DNA of 64,000 nt, from NCBI GenBank assembly GCA_905331475.1, contig CAJNYU010000007.1, positions 310,001-374,000 of the forward strand, written 5' to 3'. A model generated the notes under the pieces. The model was not told the origin of the DNA and made no database searches. It saw nothing but the letters and a program-made list of their open reading frames with translations. The translations under genes and the position numbers were made by a program. Below, one piece after another: positions 11,942-24,500 of the stretch; the stretch's first letter is position 1, and the number at the start of each line of letters is the position of its first letter. Source of the DNA: Rotaria socialis (taxonomy: Eukaryota > Rotifera > Eurotatoria > Philodinida > Philodinidae).

Positions 11942-13750
11942 ATGTCCTGGAGGAGTGTATTTGATCGTCTTCCAAATGAATTATATTTATCTATATTTGA
12001 TTATTTAAATCCTATTGATCTTCTCTATTCATTTTCAAATCTAAATTTCCGATTCAATTCTCTTTTAAAAAGTTATTCTTGTTTGACATGCAAATCTATT
12101 GATTTAACCAAATTAAATCCTCACGTATTTCAATATTATTGTTCACTACAGCAACTAAATAATGAAATATATTCAATAAAATTAAATAACAATCAATTAA
12201 AATTTTTATCATTTTCATCAAATAATAAACTTACTCGATTAAATTTCTTACTTGAAAATGATTATCATCTTTATTTAAACGATCAATTTATAATTAAAAA
12301 TTTACAAATATTAAAAGTTCGACATCATGCATTAACATGGCAAAAACCATTAATTATTTGTCAATATTTACAACAAGTTACAATACATCTAAGAAACCAT
12401 TGGGATCTTATTGATCTATTAAATAGTTTACCTATTGTTGAAAAAGTTCATGCAACTATTGATTATGATGTAACCAGGTTAAGTTATTTCGTAATGAAAA
12501 TAAAAAAATTTTATTTATTTAAATAATTTGTAGTTGTCGTGATAGTTCATCGCTAGAAGGATTTTCTTATTCAAATAAATTAAAAGATTTCTCCTATATA
12601 ATTCATTCAAATCATGGTCTGATTTATTTCGTAACAGACTATTCAGTTATTGAATTATTAATTCAAAATTTAACAAATTTATTAAAACTACGTCTTTATA
12701 TAATTGGATGTATGAATACAATAATTGATGGATATCGTCTAGAAAATAATCTCTTGAAATTTTTACCAAAATTAAATAAATTTGACATTTTTATTCAATC
12801 GTATGGAGGAAATCAAATTAAATCCATGGAACAATTTCATTCGTTTAAGTGGAATTTTGCTTCATATACAAATCAACTAACTGATATGCACTTTTTATTT
12901 ACATTACCATTTAAATTTCAATATCTACACGAATGTCTTAATGAATATTTTATTAATTCGATTAAAACTAATTTTCAAAGTAAATTATCATCCTTTTTAG
13001 GCTTAACATTTTTTTTATTATTTATTTTCTCTTATAGAATCAAATGAAAATTTGCTCAATATGAATTATGTGAAACATGTTGATTTATCATGTTCAATAA
13101 CAGAAAATTTCATAATTTTAATACAAAAATCATTTCCTTCATTAGAATCAATTTGCTTTTCATCATCAACAACAGAATATTTATGTTCAACATCTTTATA
13201 TCGTCAATCTCATTATTTAATTAATTCAATTCGGACTATTATCTTTCAACATTCTTCTTTAAACTTAATTCCATTTATTCGTCATTTACCAAATTTAAAT
13301 AAATTAATTTTGAATCAATCATTATTAAATCATTTATTAGAAAAAATAGATTTAATTTATATTAGTCAAATAACAGAATTACATGTTTATAAATTTCAAC
13401 GACATTCTCTTGAAAATATTCTGAATGGTTTTCCAAATATTCGCCATTTAATATTAAAAACTCTTCAGACTAATGACGAACCACCAGTTCGATCATTTAT
13501 TGATAATCGTTGTCATCATAAACATCGTCCCATATCTGCATGTGATATTTTAGAAGAAGTATTTAAAAAAAAATTAAATCAATTGGAAAAAATTGAAATT
13601 GGTTGTTATTTTGAACGCGATGAGCAAAATCTTGAAGGAATTTTATCAAGATTAATTACAAAATATATTAGAATCAATACTAAATTTCATATAAATACAG
13701 AAGATTATAAATCAACTCGGTGCGGATCCATTCAAATTTTATTCTTTTAA
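11942..13750 (+). CDS. F-box protein with leucine-rich C-terminal region
   Basis: Predicted adaptor of an SCF-type ubiquitin ligase. Three exons (11942-12477, 12534-12979, 13038-13750) close in phase and give 564 residues. Residues 7-45 match an F-box: FDRLPNELYLSIFDYLNPID followed by LLYSFSNLNFRFNSLL, which would bind Skp1. The rest has irregular Leu/Asn-rich repeats with LxxL..L.xN spacing (e.g. NLTNLLKLRLYIIGC, HLPNLNKLILNQS, GFPNIRHLILKTL), read as a degenerate leucine-rich-repeat solenoid that would choose the substrate. Both introns are 56-58 bp with GTTAAG and GTAAAT donors and TAG acceptors. F-box genes of this length and style are abundant in bdelloid rotifers, which fits the suspected host. 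Substrate unknown. Confidence 0.8.
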
Positions 13751-15777
13751 ATTTAAATTAGATAGTCATTTATTTTAATATTAACTTGATAGTTTCTTCT
13801 TTTTTCCATTTATCAATTGTTTTTATTGGTCAAGTGTAGATTTTAAAATAAAATAAACCCTGAATAACATGTATTGTATGACAAACAATCAATTTTCTTT
13901 TGTTTCCTTTTACATTGCAAAATCAATATCAATTACTCTAATATTAAAGAAACCAAATTGATGAAAAATAAATTTAGCTTTCTATGCTTTTTAGTTATTT
14001 TCTATTCTTATTAATTATTCTACCGCCAGAATTGGATGAGCCGCGTTTACGATACGTATGCCAAAGACTAATTTACTTTTATCATTCTTTCAAAGGAAAC
14101 TATAAGTAATAAAAGACTAAATTAAAATTAAAATCAAGCCCACTAAATGTTCATAGATTACTTTAAGAATAAAACTAATAATAAAAAGAAACGTTGAGGT
14201 TAAATTATCTTTGAACAAACGAATTAATTGATGTAAATGATCGCTATTTGAATTATTTGCTTATACATTAATTCTTACTGTCTATTGATTGTTTAGATTA
14301 GTCCGATCGTTTGACATTTATTTCAGCATTTTCAATTTTTTACTATCTTCATTTAAATCTCGAAACAAAACAAAGCCAAAGCAAAAACTTTCTATCAATG
14401 AATATATTATAATCTTTCAAGAAAAATTCATTTTTCACAAGAATATAATTTTTGAACATCAGTACACGATGAATAAGCTGTTTTTTATCATCTAAAACTC
14501 GAATTTGCCATAAAATAATTAGCTATCAAATGTTTGATTCATCGAACTTTTTTCTTAAATCTAAAAAAATTATTTTCAACTAGCTAATAATATTGATTTA
14601 CTTGATTCATTCGATAGAAACAATCATTTTAATTGGATTGTTTCATTGTTCGTTTCAAATTTCGGAAAAAGACCGATTTTCTTTGATTCGTTCAGCTTTT
14701 GTTATTCATGGAAATGAAATTACATGTCGATCTTGGTCAGATGAATAAACAAAATCTGTCAGATTTTCCAATAAATTTAAATATCTAAAACGAAATATTC
14801 GAGATTTTGAATACTGAAAAGTTAAATCTCAAAAATAAACTTACGAAGATCTAAATGTTGATTTCGTTTTATTTAGTTTCCTTTCGTCTTCTGCATTTCC
14901 TTTAATAATTGACCATAAAATTCTTTTATGAATATTAACGTTCGATTGCTACCTATTAGTATAAGAGCAATAGAATTTCCATTTCGAGTATCATAATCAA
15001 GATTTCCTTTTTTTTAATGATAAATCATCTAGCTATGCATCAATCGTTGCTAACGTTCGTTTTTTGACAAATTTCATCATGAAATTGATTCTAGAAATGA
15101 ATTTAGTAGAAAGATAAAAAGATCTCTTTTCATCAATTGATTTCATTGAATTAATACATCGGTATATTATCTATACAAGAGATTTTACTTAAAGATTTTA
15201 AAATTTCTATTCAGAGTAGTTAAACTCAAAGTTTCTTAATTAAAATGTAACATAATAAATGCTGCCATAAGGAAATAACTCGAAGTAAGATTGTTGCTAA
15301 AATAAAATGAATAAATCAAATAAAAACAAAAGAAAATTATTTTCCTTCCAGAAAAAAACTTTCTTGATCGAAACACAAGATTTGAATTTTTCTCTCCGTG
15401 TTTATTTTGATTGAGTTCAAACGAATAAACATATTCGTTGGATTATATGAATTTAAAATTAAAATTTTCTCATTAGCAATTTTTAATAATTTAAATATTA
15501 CTTTTCTTGATAGAAAAATCGTTTACATCGAAACAAATTATTTGTCGTTCGAAGTGATTTGAAAGTCATATAAAATTTTTTTTTTGATTTAAGTAAATCG
15601 ATAAAATTATTTGTTTTCTTTTACTAATGTATTTGTGTGTTTAAGTAGTATGAAAATATAAGATCTCTTTTTATGCATTAATTATATGCTAAAAAATATT
15701 CTTCAAAAAACTAAAAACAACCTGAATGACATCATCGTTGTTTAAACAAATCTAACGTATGTATGCACATTTATATA

Positions 15778-15812
<35 letters not shown>

Positions 15813-16061
15813 CACTTCAATTTAAGTTACTTTTCTTCTCTGCACTTCTACGTTCTTTTTTTTCAGGTTTTTTTTCTCCTTTGTTGTATTAAACATCATG
15901 TTTAACAGAATGTAATCATCGGTTAAACGAATAGCAAACGAACAAGAATAACTGTTGAAGTATAAAACAGAAGCAACAGACGGAGAGAAAAAAAAGAAAA
16001 AGAAAAACGATCGTTTGATTATAACAAAAACTAGTTACAAAAAAAGAAAGAAAGAAAAGTG
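13751..16061. other. AT-rich intergenic region
   Basis: No coding frame with support; a 68-codon frame at 14289 (+) is of chance composition. The final 300 bases before the next gene contain a (TA)n tract and A/G-rich DNA that probably forms its leader. Confidence 0.6.
15781..15810. repeat. (AT)15 microsatellite
   Basis: Thirty bases of uninterrupted AT dinucleotides lie about 250 bases upstream of the gene at 16062. Confidence 0.9.
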
Positions 16062-17430
16062 ATGGTGCAGTCTGATGTTCCACAAGGTAGAACTAAATCA
16101 GGTAAAGTTAATGCAAGATGGTATCTACAAAGATTACGAGCATCGGCTAATAGTCGTCAAAAATCTTCAAATAATTATTTTGATAATGATATTAATATAA
16201 ATAAGACAAATAGACATGATACAATACGAGTTGTACGTGGAAGTACAGCGACACAAGGTCAACATATTCCAAGAATATTTCTTAAATCACCAACAAGATT
16301 CTATGAAAATGAATCAATTAAACAGGTTTTTATTTGGAAATTCAAATTTTTAAATATAATAAATACTTTTTTGTTTTTTGTTTTTTTTTGAAAAATCAAT
16401 CTAGCAATCTCCTGATAATCGCCGTTCAAATTCCATTCATATAACATCAGCTACATCTTTAAAATCGACATCAACTATAAATAAAAAATCTTCTTCTTTA
16501 AATGAATTTAATTCTTCTAGTTATCAATCAATAAGAAAAAGAATTTCAAAAGATGAAAAAGAAAATTTATCCGAACGTCGAAGTTCCTCTGGTACACTTC
16601 AATCTATCAAAGTTGATTTAATAGCTCGTCCGCCAAGTACGCCTGTTGATCCACGTTGTCATCGAGCTTATTCATCGACAACAAATCCAATTGATCGTCA
16701 AACATGTTCATTACTTGGACCACAATTATGTTCCGATTGTATTGAAATACAAATACGAGGTAATTTATCACCCGAACGTTTACCAGCCAATGTAATGAAT
16801 CAACGTTTATCAGCATTAGCTTTGAGACGTTTTTTAAAAAATGAAGAAAATTTAACTGATGATGATTTATTAAAATTAGTTAATAATCAACAAATACAAA
16901 TGAAAAATAAAAACCAAAATGAAATTAATTCTTCAATTATATCTGACGATGAATATTTTGATCGTTTATCATCATCATTTAGTCAAAATAAAAATGAAAG
17001 ACCATTTTATTTCAAAGATTTAAAAGATTTTTCTCAAAAATATCAAACAAATAAATATGAACGCTTATTATTAAGTGAAACTCCAGCTCCACAATCAGCT
17101 AATCCAATATTTAAGCAAAGTTCATTTGAAAAATTTGATGTATCATCAAAATATTCTTTTATGACAAAAGCTTCAACTATAAAACCAAATTTAAAATCAA
17201 ATATATTAACATTTTTATCGACAAGAAAAATTGAACAACTTTATAAAGACGATCGATATTTAAATGATTCTTCTCCGCCATTACTTTTACAAGCATTACA
17301 AGAAACTGTTCGAAAAAATTCAAACAAGAATTTACTTAATAAATATATATCATCTTCAAATAGAAATCAAATACCAAACAGATCATTGATTTCATCAAAA
17401 TCTTCTCATCGACAAACTCTTGACGTTTAA
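16062..17430 (+). CDS. Ser/Asn-rich, probably disordered protein of unknown function
   Basis: Two exons (16062-16325, 16405-17430; intron 16326-16404) give 429 residues. The in-frame GTG at 16059 precedes the ATG at 16062, which is taken as start. I do not recognise the family. Residues 1-40 contain a basic amphipathic segment (KVNARWYLQRLRASANSR). The middle is Ser/Arg-rich with possible phosphorylation motifs (RRSNS, RKRISK, RRSSS) and a PPSTPVDPRC segment. A central CSDCIEIQIRGN segment with three Cys nearby looks more ordered. Residues about 245-270 (RLSALALRRFLKNEENLTDD) look helical. It has no signal peptide or membrane segment. The long open second exon (1 kb in AT-rich DNA) and a clean phase-0 intron make a real gene likely. 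Confidence 0.7.
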
Positions 17431-18640
17431 TTTTAACCAAAACGAAAGAAAAAAAGCACAATTTTTTTATTTTTATGTTAATAAATTTATCGAATGCCAT
17501 CATGTAACAGTTTTACAGAAACTATTGTTTTTGTCTCATGGTCAAATTTAAAACAAAAAAAGATTTCTGACAAATCTATTTTATTTTGTTGAGTAGTTCA
17601 GAGAAGAAAAAAGTTCTTGTTCGATAAACAACTCATAGCTAGCTAAGTCAACTTTTTCGAAGAACAACGAAAGATAAACTAAAACCATAGAAACAGATAA
17701 CAATAAGATTAATCGTGGCGAATTTTTATTATTAATGACAATCGTGATGCTTTCTTTTTCAACGTGTAATTAACGCAAACATTTGTTAGAATTAAAAGCA
17801 ACAAATGAAATCATATTTTATGCATAGATATACACTTAGTCGAACTATATAAATAGAATTCAAAAAAGTTTTTTCCTCCTTCATTCTACATCTCAATTTG
17901 TTTTTCATTTCATGCTAACAGAAGAAAAGATAAAGTTATCAAATCAAAATAAAATATCATTCGAATTCTAGAATATATACGTATATATTCAAGGTTTCAT
18001 TTTGAAAAAACAGGCTATTTTCTTATTCAAATATAAAATATTCAAATAAAATCGAATCAATTTATTCTCACTTCTAGTTCTATTGCATTATCTTTTATTA
18101 AAATCATTTTTCATAAGTTAAACATCACACGATTCAACTAAAATTCTAAGAATCCTGTCAAACTATATATATATATATTCAAAGACAATCGATCAAGATT
18201 TAAATTAATAATAGTATTATATGAGAATATTTTTATTTTTTGACAAAACAAAATAAAATGTACTGCGGAATTATTCTGATAAATTAATATTATCAATAGG
18301 AAAATAAGTTATTTTAGTTGATACTGAAGAAGAAAAAAAGAACATTATTCAATTTGTTTTCATACACTCATATAGATTAAATTTATTTTATTTTGATTTC
18401 CAATAAAAATTATTCTTTTTAAATGATATTATTCTATGATAGTTATTATTCAATCATTAATAAATAAAATTATTTAAATTCATATATTTATATGAATAAT
18501 TATACATCGAATACAACTATGTTTTTTATTCAAGAAAAAAAATGTTTTTTTTCGTAGTAAAGAAAGTATATATATATATATATATATATATGTTGATAAA
18601 TACATTTAAATAAAATATTCATTGGTTATTACTCATTATT
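17431..18640. other. AT-rich intergenic region
   Basis: No coding frame found. It contains scattered TATATA runs at about 17985 and 18165 and the long (TA)n at 18567. AATAAA-like words after 17480 may end the upstream transcript. Confidence 0.6.
18567..18592. repeat. (TA)13 microsatellite
   Basis: Twenty-six bases of TA dinucleotide sit about 50 bases before the ATG at 18641. This is where a core promoter or short 5' leader would be expected. Confidence 0.85.
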
Positions 18641-19087
18641 ATGTATAGATCAATTTTATTTCTTTTTCTATGTTTTACAACAACAAAGATTTCGAATGGG
18701 GATGTTGATAGAATTAAACAATATAACAATAGAGATAAATCTAAATTAATCTATTCACATTCAATCGAACCATTCTATGATAATGAAGATATTCAAAAAC
18801 CAACAATAAGAACAACGACGATGGATGGTGATGATGATGATGATGATGATGATCAACTTAATAAAATAAAAACAACAACGAAAACAAGCGCAATATCTAA
18901 CATTTTTTATCGATCAACAATGAGAGAAAATGATAATTATATCAATGATTTTGAAAGAACAACTACCGTAACTAAAAAAAATTATTTCCAAAAAATCAAA
19001 GAAAATAAAACAAACTTGTTCTTGAACAGTTCATCACAAAAAAAGTCTATGAATGAAATTAAACAAAGTATTATTCTTGATGTTTAA
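18641..19087 (+). CDS. Small secreted Thr/Asn/Lys-rich protein, unknown
   Basis: Single-exon frame of 148 residues. Residues 1-20 form a classic signal peptide: short basic start, a hydrophobic core (SILFLFLCF), then small polar residues. The mature part is Thr/Lys/Asn-rich with an eight-residue Asp run near 64-71, encoded by a GAT microsatellite that would vary in length between alleles. It has no cysteines after the signal region, so it is not a disulfide-rich toxin or hormone. A few KR/KK sites could be cleaved, but no amidation signal (GKR) follows. AATAAA at 19135-19140, some 50 bases past the stop, supports a transcript. Function unknown; chance origin cannot be excluded. Confidence 0.5.
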   Translation: MYRSILFLFLCFTTTKISNGDVDRIKQYNNRDKSKLIYSHSIEPFYDNEDIQKPTIRTTTMDGDDDDDDDDQLNKIKTTTKTSAISNIFYRSTMRENDNYINDFERTTTVTKKNYFQKIKENKTNLFLNSSSQKKSMNEIKQSIILDV

Positions 19088-21731
19088 CATCATGTTTTTT
19101 TCTTTATTATTCTTTTGCTTTTCAAATATTTTCCAATAAACAAATATTTGAATATATTAATTCGTTTAAATAGAATTAAATTCATTTTGATTTGTTATTG
19201 AATCCGATTTTAAAATAATTCAAATTTTAAGAATGATTTTTTATTATTTGGATTATAATTTCTACTGATTTTAAATATATTTTTATTTTCTCGAAGAGAA
19301 ATTCTCATTATGAAACTTGATTAAAATAGGAATTTACAAACAAAATAAATTTCTATTATTGTTCTTTCTAATTCAAATAAAATACTTATTTTAGATTTAA
19401 TCTTTTGAGTGAAATTGAACAATTAAAAAACCACAATGATTATATAAAAGATTGAAAAATAAATTTGCATAATCAATGGCCTAGAAATAGACTATTTTAT
19501 TTATCTATCATTCGTTCGTTCATTCATTCATTCAATTGTTAAGTCTCACTTATCCTTCGACTTTCAATTCTTGAAATATCTATTCAATTGATTTAAAAAA
19601 ACAGACAAAAGAACAAAAGAAATCAATATTCAACATTCTTTTATTAAATCGTTGAACAATCTTTGTAAAATATAAAAATTATTACGAATATGAATACTGT
19701 GGACAGAATATATCATTTCTAGTTATAGAAAAGCACATGAATAAAATATGTATTTAGATAAATATTCAATATAAATTTTATTTTATCTGAAAATCGAATA
19801 AACAATCGTCATGCAAATTGTTTATTCTACATGAAAATCAAAAACAAGCATTGTTCCTGAGAAATAAAAATAAATATGTTCTATAATGAAATGAATAAAT
19901 GAATATATACGAGATTCACACAATTAAAATGTGTTTATCAGATTAGATTAGTTTCGTTTACATAGTGACTCTCATTTGCATATGTTTAAGCTTCTTACTC
20001 TTTTGTAAATCTCTCTCGTCAACGCAAATGTCTCAATGTTTTTTTAGTAAAGTGTATTGCTAATTGTCGGTGCTTGACATTGAGATTAGTAGAACTAGAG
20101 TAAGTTTACAGTTTAGTAAATTTAATATTATTTATTCTGTTTATTCAAATAAGTTGATAAAGGTCACTTGAAAAAAGAATTATATCAAATTTTGTTTCGT
20201 TGATCATCATCAATGCTATGAACAATTTACAAGTTTTTTTTCTTGTTCTTTTTTTCGTTCTATTTTTATTTATTTCTGTAAGATATTGACAAGAATTGAA
20301 TTTATTGTCTTTTTGACAAATTTTTTGGTTTTCAAATCAGGGAAATTCAATTCTCATAAAATTTCACACAATACAAAACCGAATGAAATTTAAATCAACC
20401 TGTTTCTTCTTTTATTAGAAAAAAAAACAGAAAAGAAAACGAACGTTTGATCTCTATTTAAATAAATAATTAGAATTGATTTAATGTAGTTTACTTCGTT
20501 GTTTAATTCTTGTCTTTGTTCTATTATAATTGATCTTTGTTGTATTCAATGCAGTTGTTGTAACAAAACTGAATTCGAGAATGTGTTACAAAGAAGAGAA
20601 AGAACAAAAAAAATAACGAGAGAAACCGATGGGAGTGTAACAGCTATTATACAACTTTCTCTCTTACTCTGTCTCTGTCTGACTATTTAGTTCATATACG
20701 TATATCCATATATATCCATATATATATGGGCACGAGCCATAGGATATTAACGAGTAAGCTCATAGATCTTTTTCGCTTAAGTTTTTTTTTTCTATAAAGA
20801 AAATGAGAAAATCGAATCGTTTAATTTTATTTCTAGAATTATTTAAATTAAAATCAACAATATTTGTTAGAAGAAAAATGAATTTGATTTGAATAAAAAT
20901 TTGAAAATGAACAAAATCTTCTAAAAGACAAAGTAAGATAAATATAATTGTTTTGTTTTATTCTTGAATAATAGAATCATCTATTTTACAACTCTGATTA
21001 GAAATATTAAGATGAGTCTCATTGATTGTTTTTACTCTAGATTATCTAAATATTTATCTTTCAAAAAACATAATTAAATGAATTATTGCTTCGTATAAAC
21101 TAAGTGAACTTTGAAATCCATGTAACTAATAATTATTATTGTTTTAAATATGTGAAATGATGATGATAAAATTGAAAATAGTAAAAATAAAATTGATTGA
21201 TTTTTAAAGTGGTTTCATTAAAGAAGAAAAAAAAATCTTTTGCTTTGATTAAACATCAAAGTGGATGAATATTTAAATCTCCTTGAAATATTTCCTTGAG
21301 TTCAATTCGCTTTTATATATATTTGGCTAAGTTCCGTTCTTTTTTCTTTTCATGTTCATAACCAATATTTATGTTTATATATTATATATAAATAAATGTA
21401 TACAAAATCATACAAAAATTTTTTCAGCCTTTCACAGTATATATCGTTCGATTAACGTTCAAAAAAAGGCCAAGTAAAAGAGTTTTTTTTCTTCTTCGTT
21501 TTTTTCTATTTGGTTTGTGTACCTGTTCATATGTGTATGTCTTTATATCTTTATGTCTGTATGTCTCCTTCTCTCTCGCTCGCTCTCACCACCTATCGTT
21601 TATACTAATAGAAGTAAAAGACTCTTATGATAAGAACAAATGATTTTGATCTTTTGAACATAAATTGAATATCTGTTTAATACTCTCTAGGTAATCAATC
21701 TACATGAATATGTGTTTTGTTGTTATTGTCA
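19088..21731. other. Intergenic region
   Basis: AT-rich DNA with no supported gene. A TATATCCATATATATCC-like cluster lies at about 20700-20730. A pyrimidine-rich stretch (ctctctcgctcgctctc) near 21565 could be part of the leader or promoter of the lectin-domain gene that starts at 21732. Confidence 0.55.
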
Positions 21732-22661
21732 ATGAATAAAATTCATTTAATATTATTATTTATTTATTTTTTAAAGCCATCATTTATTTTAATGTTAAAT
21801 AATTCGAATTCATTTGAATCAAATGAATATTTTATTGATACATGTTGTTCATTTAATAAAGATGATAAAATAAATTTATCTTGTCGTCGAAATGAAATAA
21901 TTCATTTAAATTTAATTGAAATATTTTATAATTCAAATCCATATTGTTCATCAGAATACAATTGTTGTAAATATCGAACAAATTGTTCACGTCGTATAAC
22001 AAAATATTCGAATTTAAATTGTAATGATAAAAATTTTTGTTCAATTGATAAAAGTTGTTTAAAAATTTATGAACCATGTTCAAATATTTATGGTTTATAT
22101 GGACAATATATAACTATTTATTATTCATGTTTAACATTAAATAATTCATATTCAAATAGAAATAAACCAAATGTTGAAACTTCTTCTTATTCATTTCCAT
22201 TTATTCTTAAATTTTTAACATCAGAATCAACAACAAATAAAAATTTGATTATTGATAAAAAGCTTTTATTATTCAATAATTTTAAATCATCAATATTATC
22301 ATTAATTTCAATTATATTTATGTTTCTTTTAGTAATGTTAATTATTTATTCATTAGCAGATCAAATTGGAAATAAATTTTGTCGAAAAAAGTATTTAAAA
22401 AAACAGAATAAAATATCTTTTGAAAATTGTCGAGAAGAGCAAAAACAAAAAGTTGAATCCAATGATTTAAAACAAATTAATGATATTTATTCAACAAAAC
22501 AAATATGTCAATGTTATCAACCATATTATAATTATAAATATCCTTATATGTATTATCCAATGAGTCAAAATGAAAGATATCTTCATATTCAGCGTCATCC
22601 AACAACAGGACAGATTTACTCAACAACATATAATCCTTATTTTAATCATTATACCAATTGA
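21732..22661 (+). CDS. Type I membrane protein with a galactose-lectin (SUEL) domain
   Basis: Single-exon frame of 309 residues; the ATG at 21732 is preferred over the in-frame TTG at 21717. Residues 1-24 are a signal peptide. Residues about 38-133 fit the SUEL/rhamnose-binding lectin fold: INLSCRRNEIIHLNLIEIFY, a Cys-rich loop, CNDKNFCSIDKSC and finally EPCSNIYGLYGQYITIYYSC, matching the family's closing pattern C...L.V.Y.C. Residues about 187-208 are a transmembrane helix. The cytoplasmic tail is Lys/Gln-rich, then Tyr/Pro-rich (QCYQPYYNYKYPYMYYP), possibly a phosphotyrosine or WW-binding region. The layout recalls EVA-1/FAM176 receptors, but only one lectin domain is present and no clear EVA-1 tail is seen. 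AATAAA lies at 22725-22730. Confidence 0.72.
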   Translation: MNKIHLILLFIYFLKPSFILMLNNSNSFESNEYFIDTCCSFNKDDKINLSCRRNEIIHLNLIEIFYNSNPYCSSEYNCCKYRTNCSRRITKYSNLNCNDKNFCSIDKSCLKIYEPCSNIYGLYGQYITIYYSCLTLNNSYSNRNKPNVETSSYSFPFILKFLTSESTTNKNLIIDKKLLLFNNFKSSILSLISIIFMFLLVMLIIYSLADQIGNKFCRKKYLKKQNKISFENCREEQKQKVESNDLKQINDIYSTKQICQCYQPYYNYKYPYMYYPMSQNERYLHIQRHPTTGQIYSTTYNPYFNHYTN

Positions 22662-24477
22662 TTCACTTCTTTTCTTTTCTCTTCATTTTTTTAATGTCAA
22701 TTTACCGTTTTATTCAAATAATTAAATAAAAATTTTTCTTTTTTCTTCAATTTATTTAATAATTAACTAAAAGAAAATTTATACGTGTATATATATATTG
22801 TTAAAATAACAAACTAAATACGAGAAGAATTATTCGTTTTCCTCATATATCTTCAATAGATATGAAATGATTGAATGAAACAACTTCTTATCGCTATATG
22901 TATATCTTGCTCTTGGCCACCATATACTTAAAACAAAACAAAACAAAACAAAAACGGACTAAACGAGACGATCTGCATAAATACACAAACGATCAAATGG
23001 CACTCGTACAACTTGTGTAATCATCATCTTTATAATAAGAATATAAAGAAGAGAGAAAGAAAAACGAGAAGATTTATATAAAAAAAAGTGAAAATGGTGA
23101 CAGATTGAATAAAAGAAAGAAAGAAAGCACGAATGAAAGAGAGATTGTAGTTATTGATTAAGGATCAATCTTGCGTAAAGAGACATGCATAGACATTTAC
23201 ATGTCTCTCTTAATGACTTGGACACGTTCGGTTAGTTTACATAAGAGAACAAATGTGTTGCATGATGACAGAAAAATATATGCGAAAGATGATCAATAAC
23301 TGTCACACATATAAGCGTTAACACTTCGTTGTTCAAATGTATATACAAATTTTCATCATTTTAAGTCAAGTTCAATTTCGGTAGAGACACGCGTTTATTC
23401 ATTAAATTTTTATTTCTTTCCAAAAATAGAAAAATATGAAGAAACAAAAAATTCATTACGTTTTTTCTTTTCGTTTCGTTTCGTTTCTTTTCAATTAATA
23501 TTTATACTAAATAGAATTTACGCAATAAGTTGATAAGAATACATAAAAAGAATTGAAATTGTTTCTCTGTTCTGCTTCTGTTTAAAATATTTCTTGTATT
23601 TCTCTTTCAAACACATATTCAACTCGAAATGAAGCATGATGAAACAATTTTACCTTTTTATACATATGCATCAATCAGTCTAGAATTTGAACTCTATTCA
23701 TATATGTCTTCTCGTCATCAATCTTTATTAACAACTTTATTAAATGAAATTTTAGTTTTTCTTTTTTTTTCTGTATTAGACATTTATCAATTTACATCAG
23801 TTAGCTAATATTGTAGAAGGAAAAATAAATAAAAAACAAAATCTAAACTTTTTCTTTCATTAGGAATCATCATTCAATCGAAATCTATAAACGAAATGAA
23901 ATTCTTTTTATATTGAATCATTGGCAACATTTGCTTCTAAACAGATTTTATTTTCCAGACTTTCGAATCTTACTAATAAATAGATCTTTTTACAAAGAAT
24001 CAATAAGATATTAAAATCGATACATATGTCTAAAAGGATAAAACTTACTTATATTAAAGCAATGCCTCTACTCAATAGATCGTTCTCTAATAGTTAACAG
24101 TAGAATATGCAAAATGAATATTTGCATAACAGCTCTTATCAATTCATTCATTCACTTATGCATTGAAAAAAGAAAACTTCAACTATGGATTTTAAGTTTT
24201 TCTATTGAGTGTTGTTCGAGTAACTCTGAGATATTTTAATCAAATGTGAACGTGTCTATTGTTAAAATTGTTTTCAATAGTCGAATAAAATGGTTCATGC
24301 GAATATTTTCTAAGTTAAAATCTTCTTTCTCATTAAGAATTCTTAAAAAAATGATTAAAAAATCTTCGATTCACAGAGAAATGTGACAAATAATTGATAT
24401 TGACTAAAGTAAAATTTTCTATTATTTACCCTTCAATTAAAATTAAGATTTATAAATAGAACAGTTTCAATTTTCTA

Positions 24478-24500
24478 TTATTATTATTATTATTATTATT
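24478..24500. repeat. (TTA)n microsatellite
   Basis: A run of seven to eight TTA units lies in AT-rich non-coding DNA; no gene is nearby. Confidence 0.85.
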
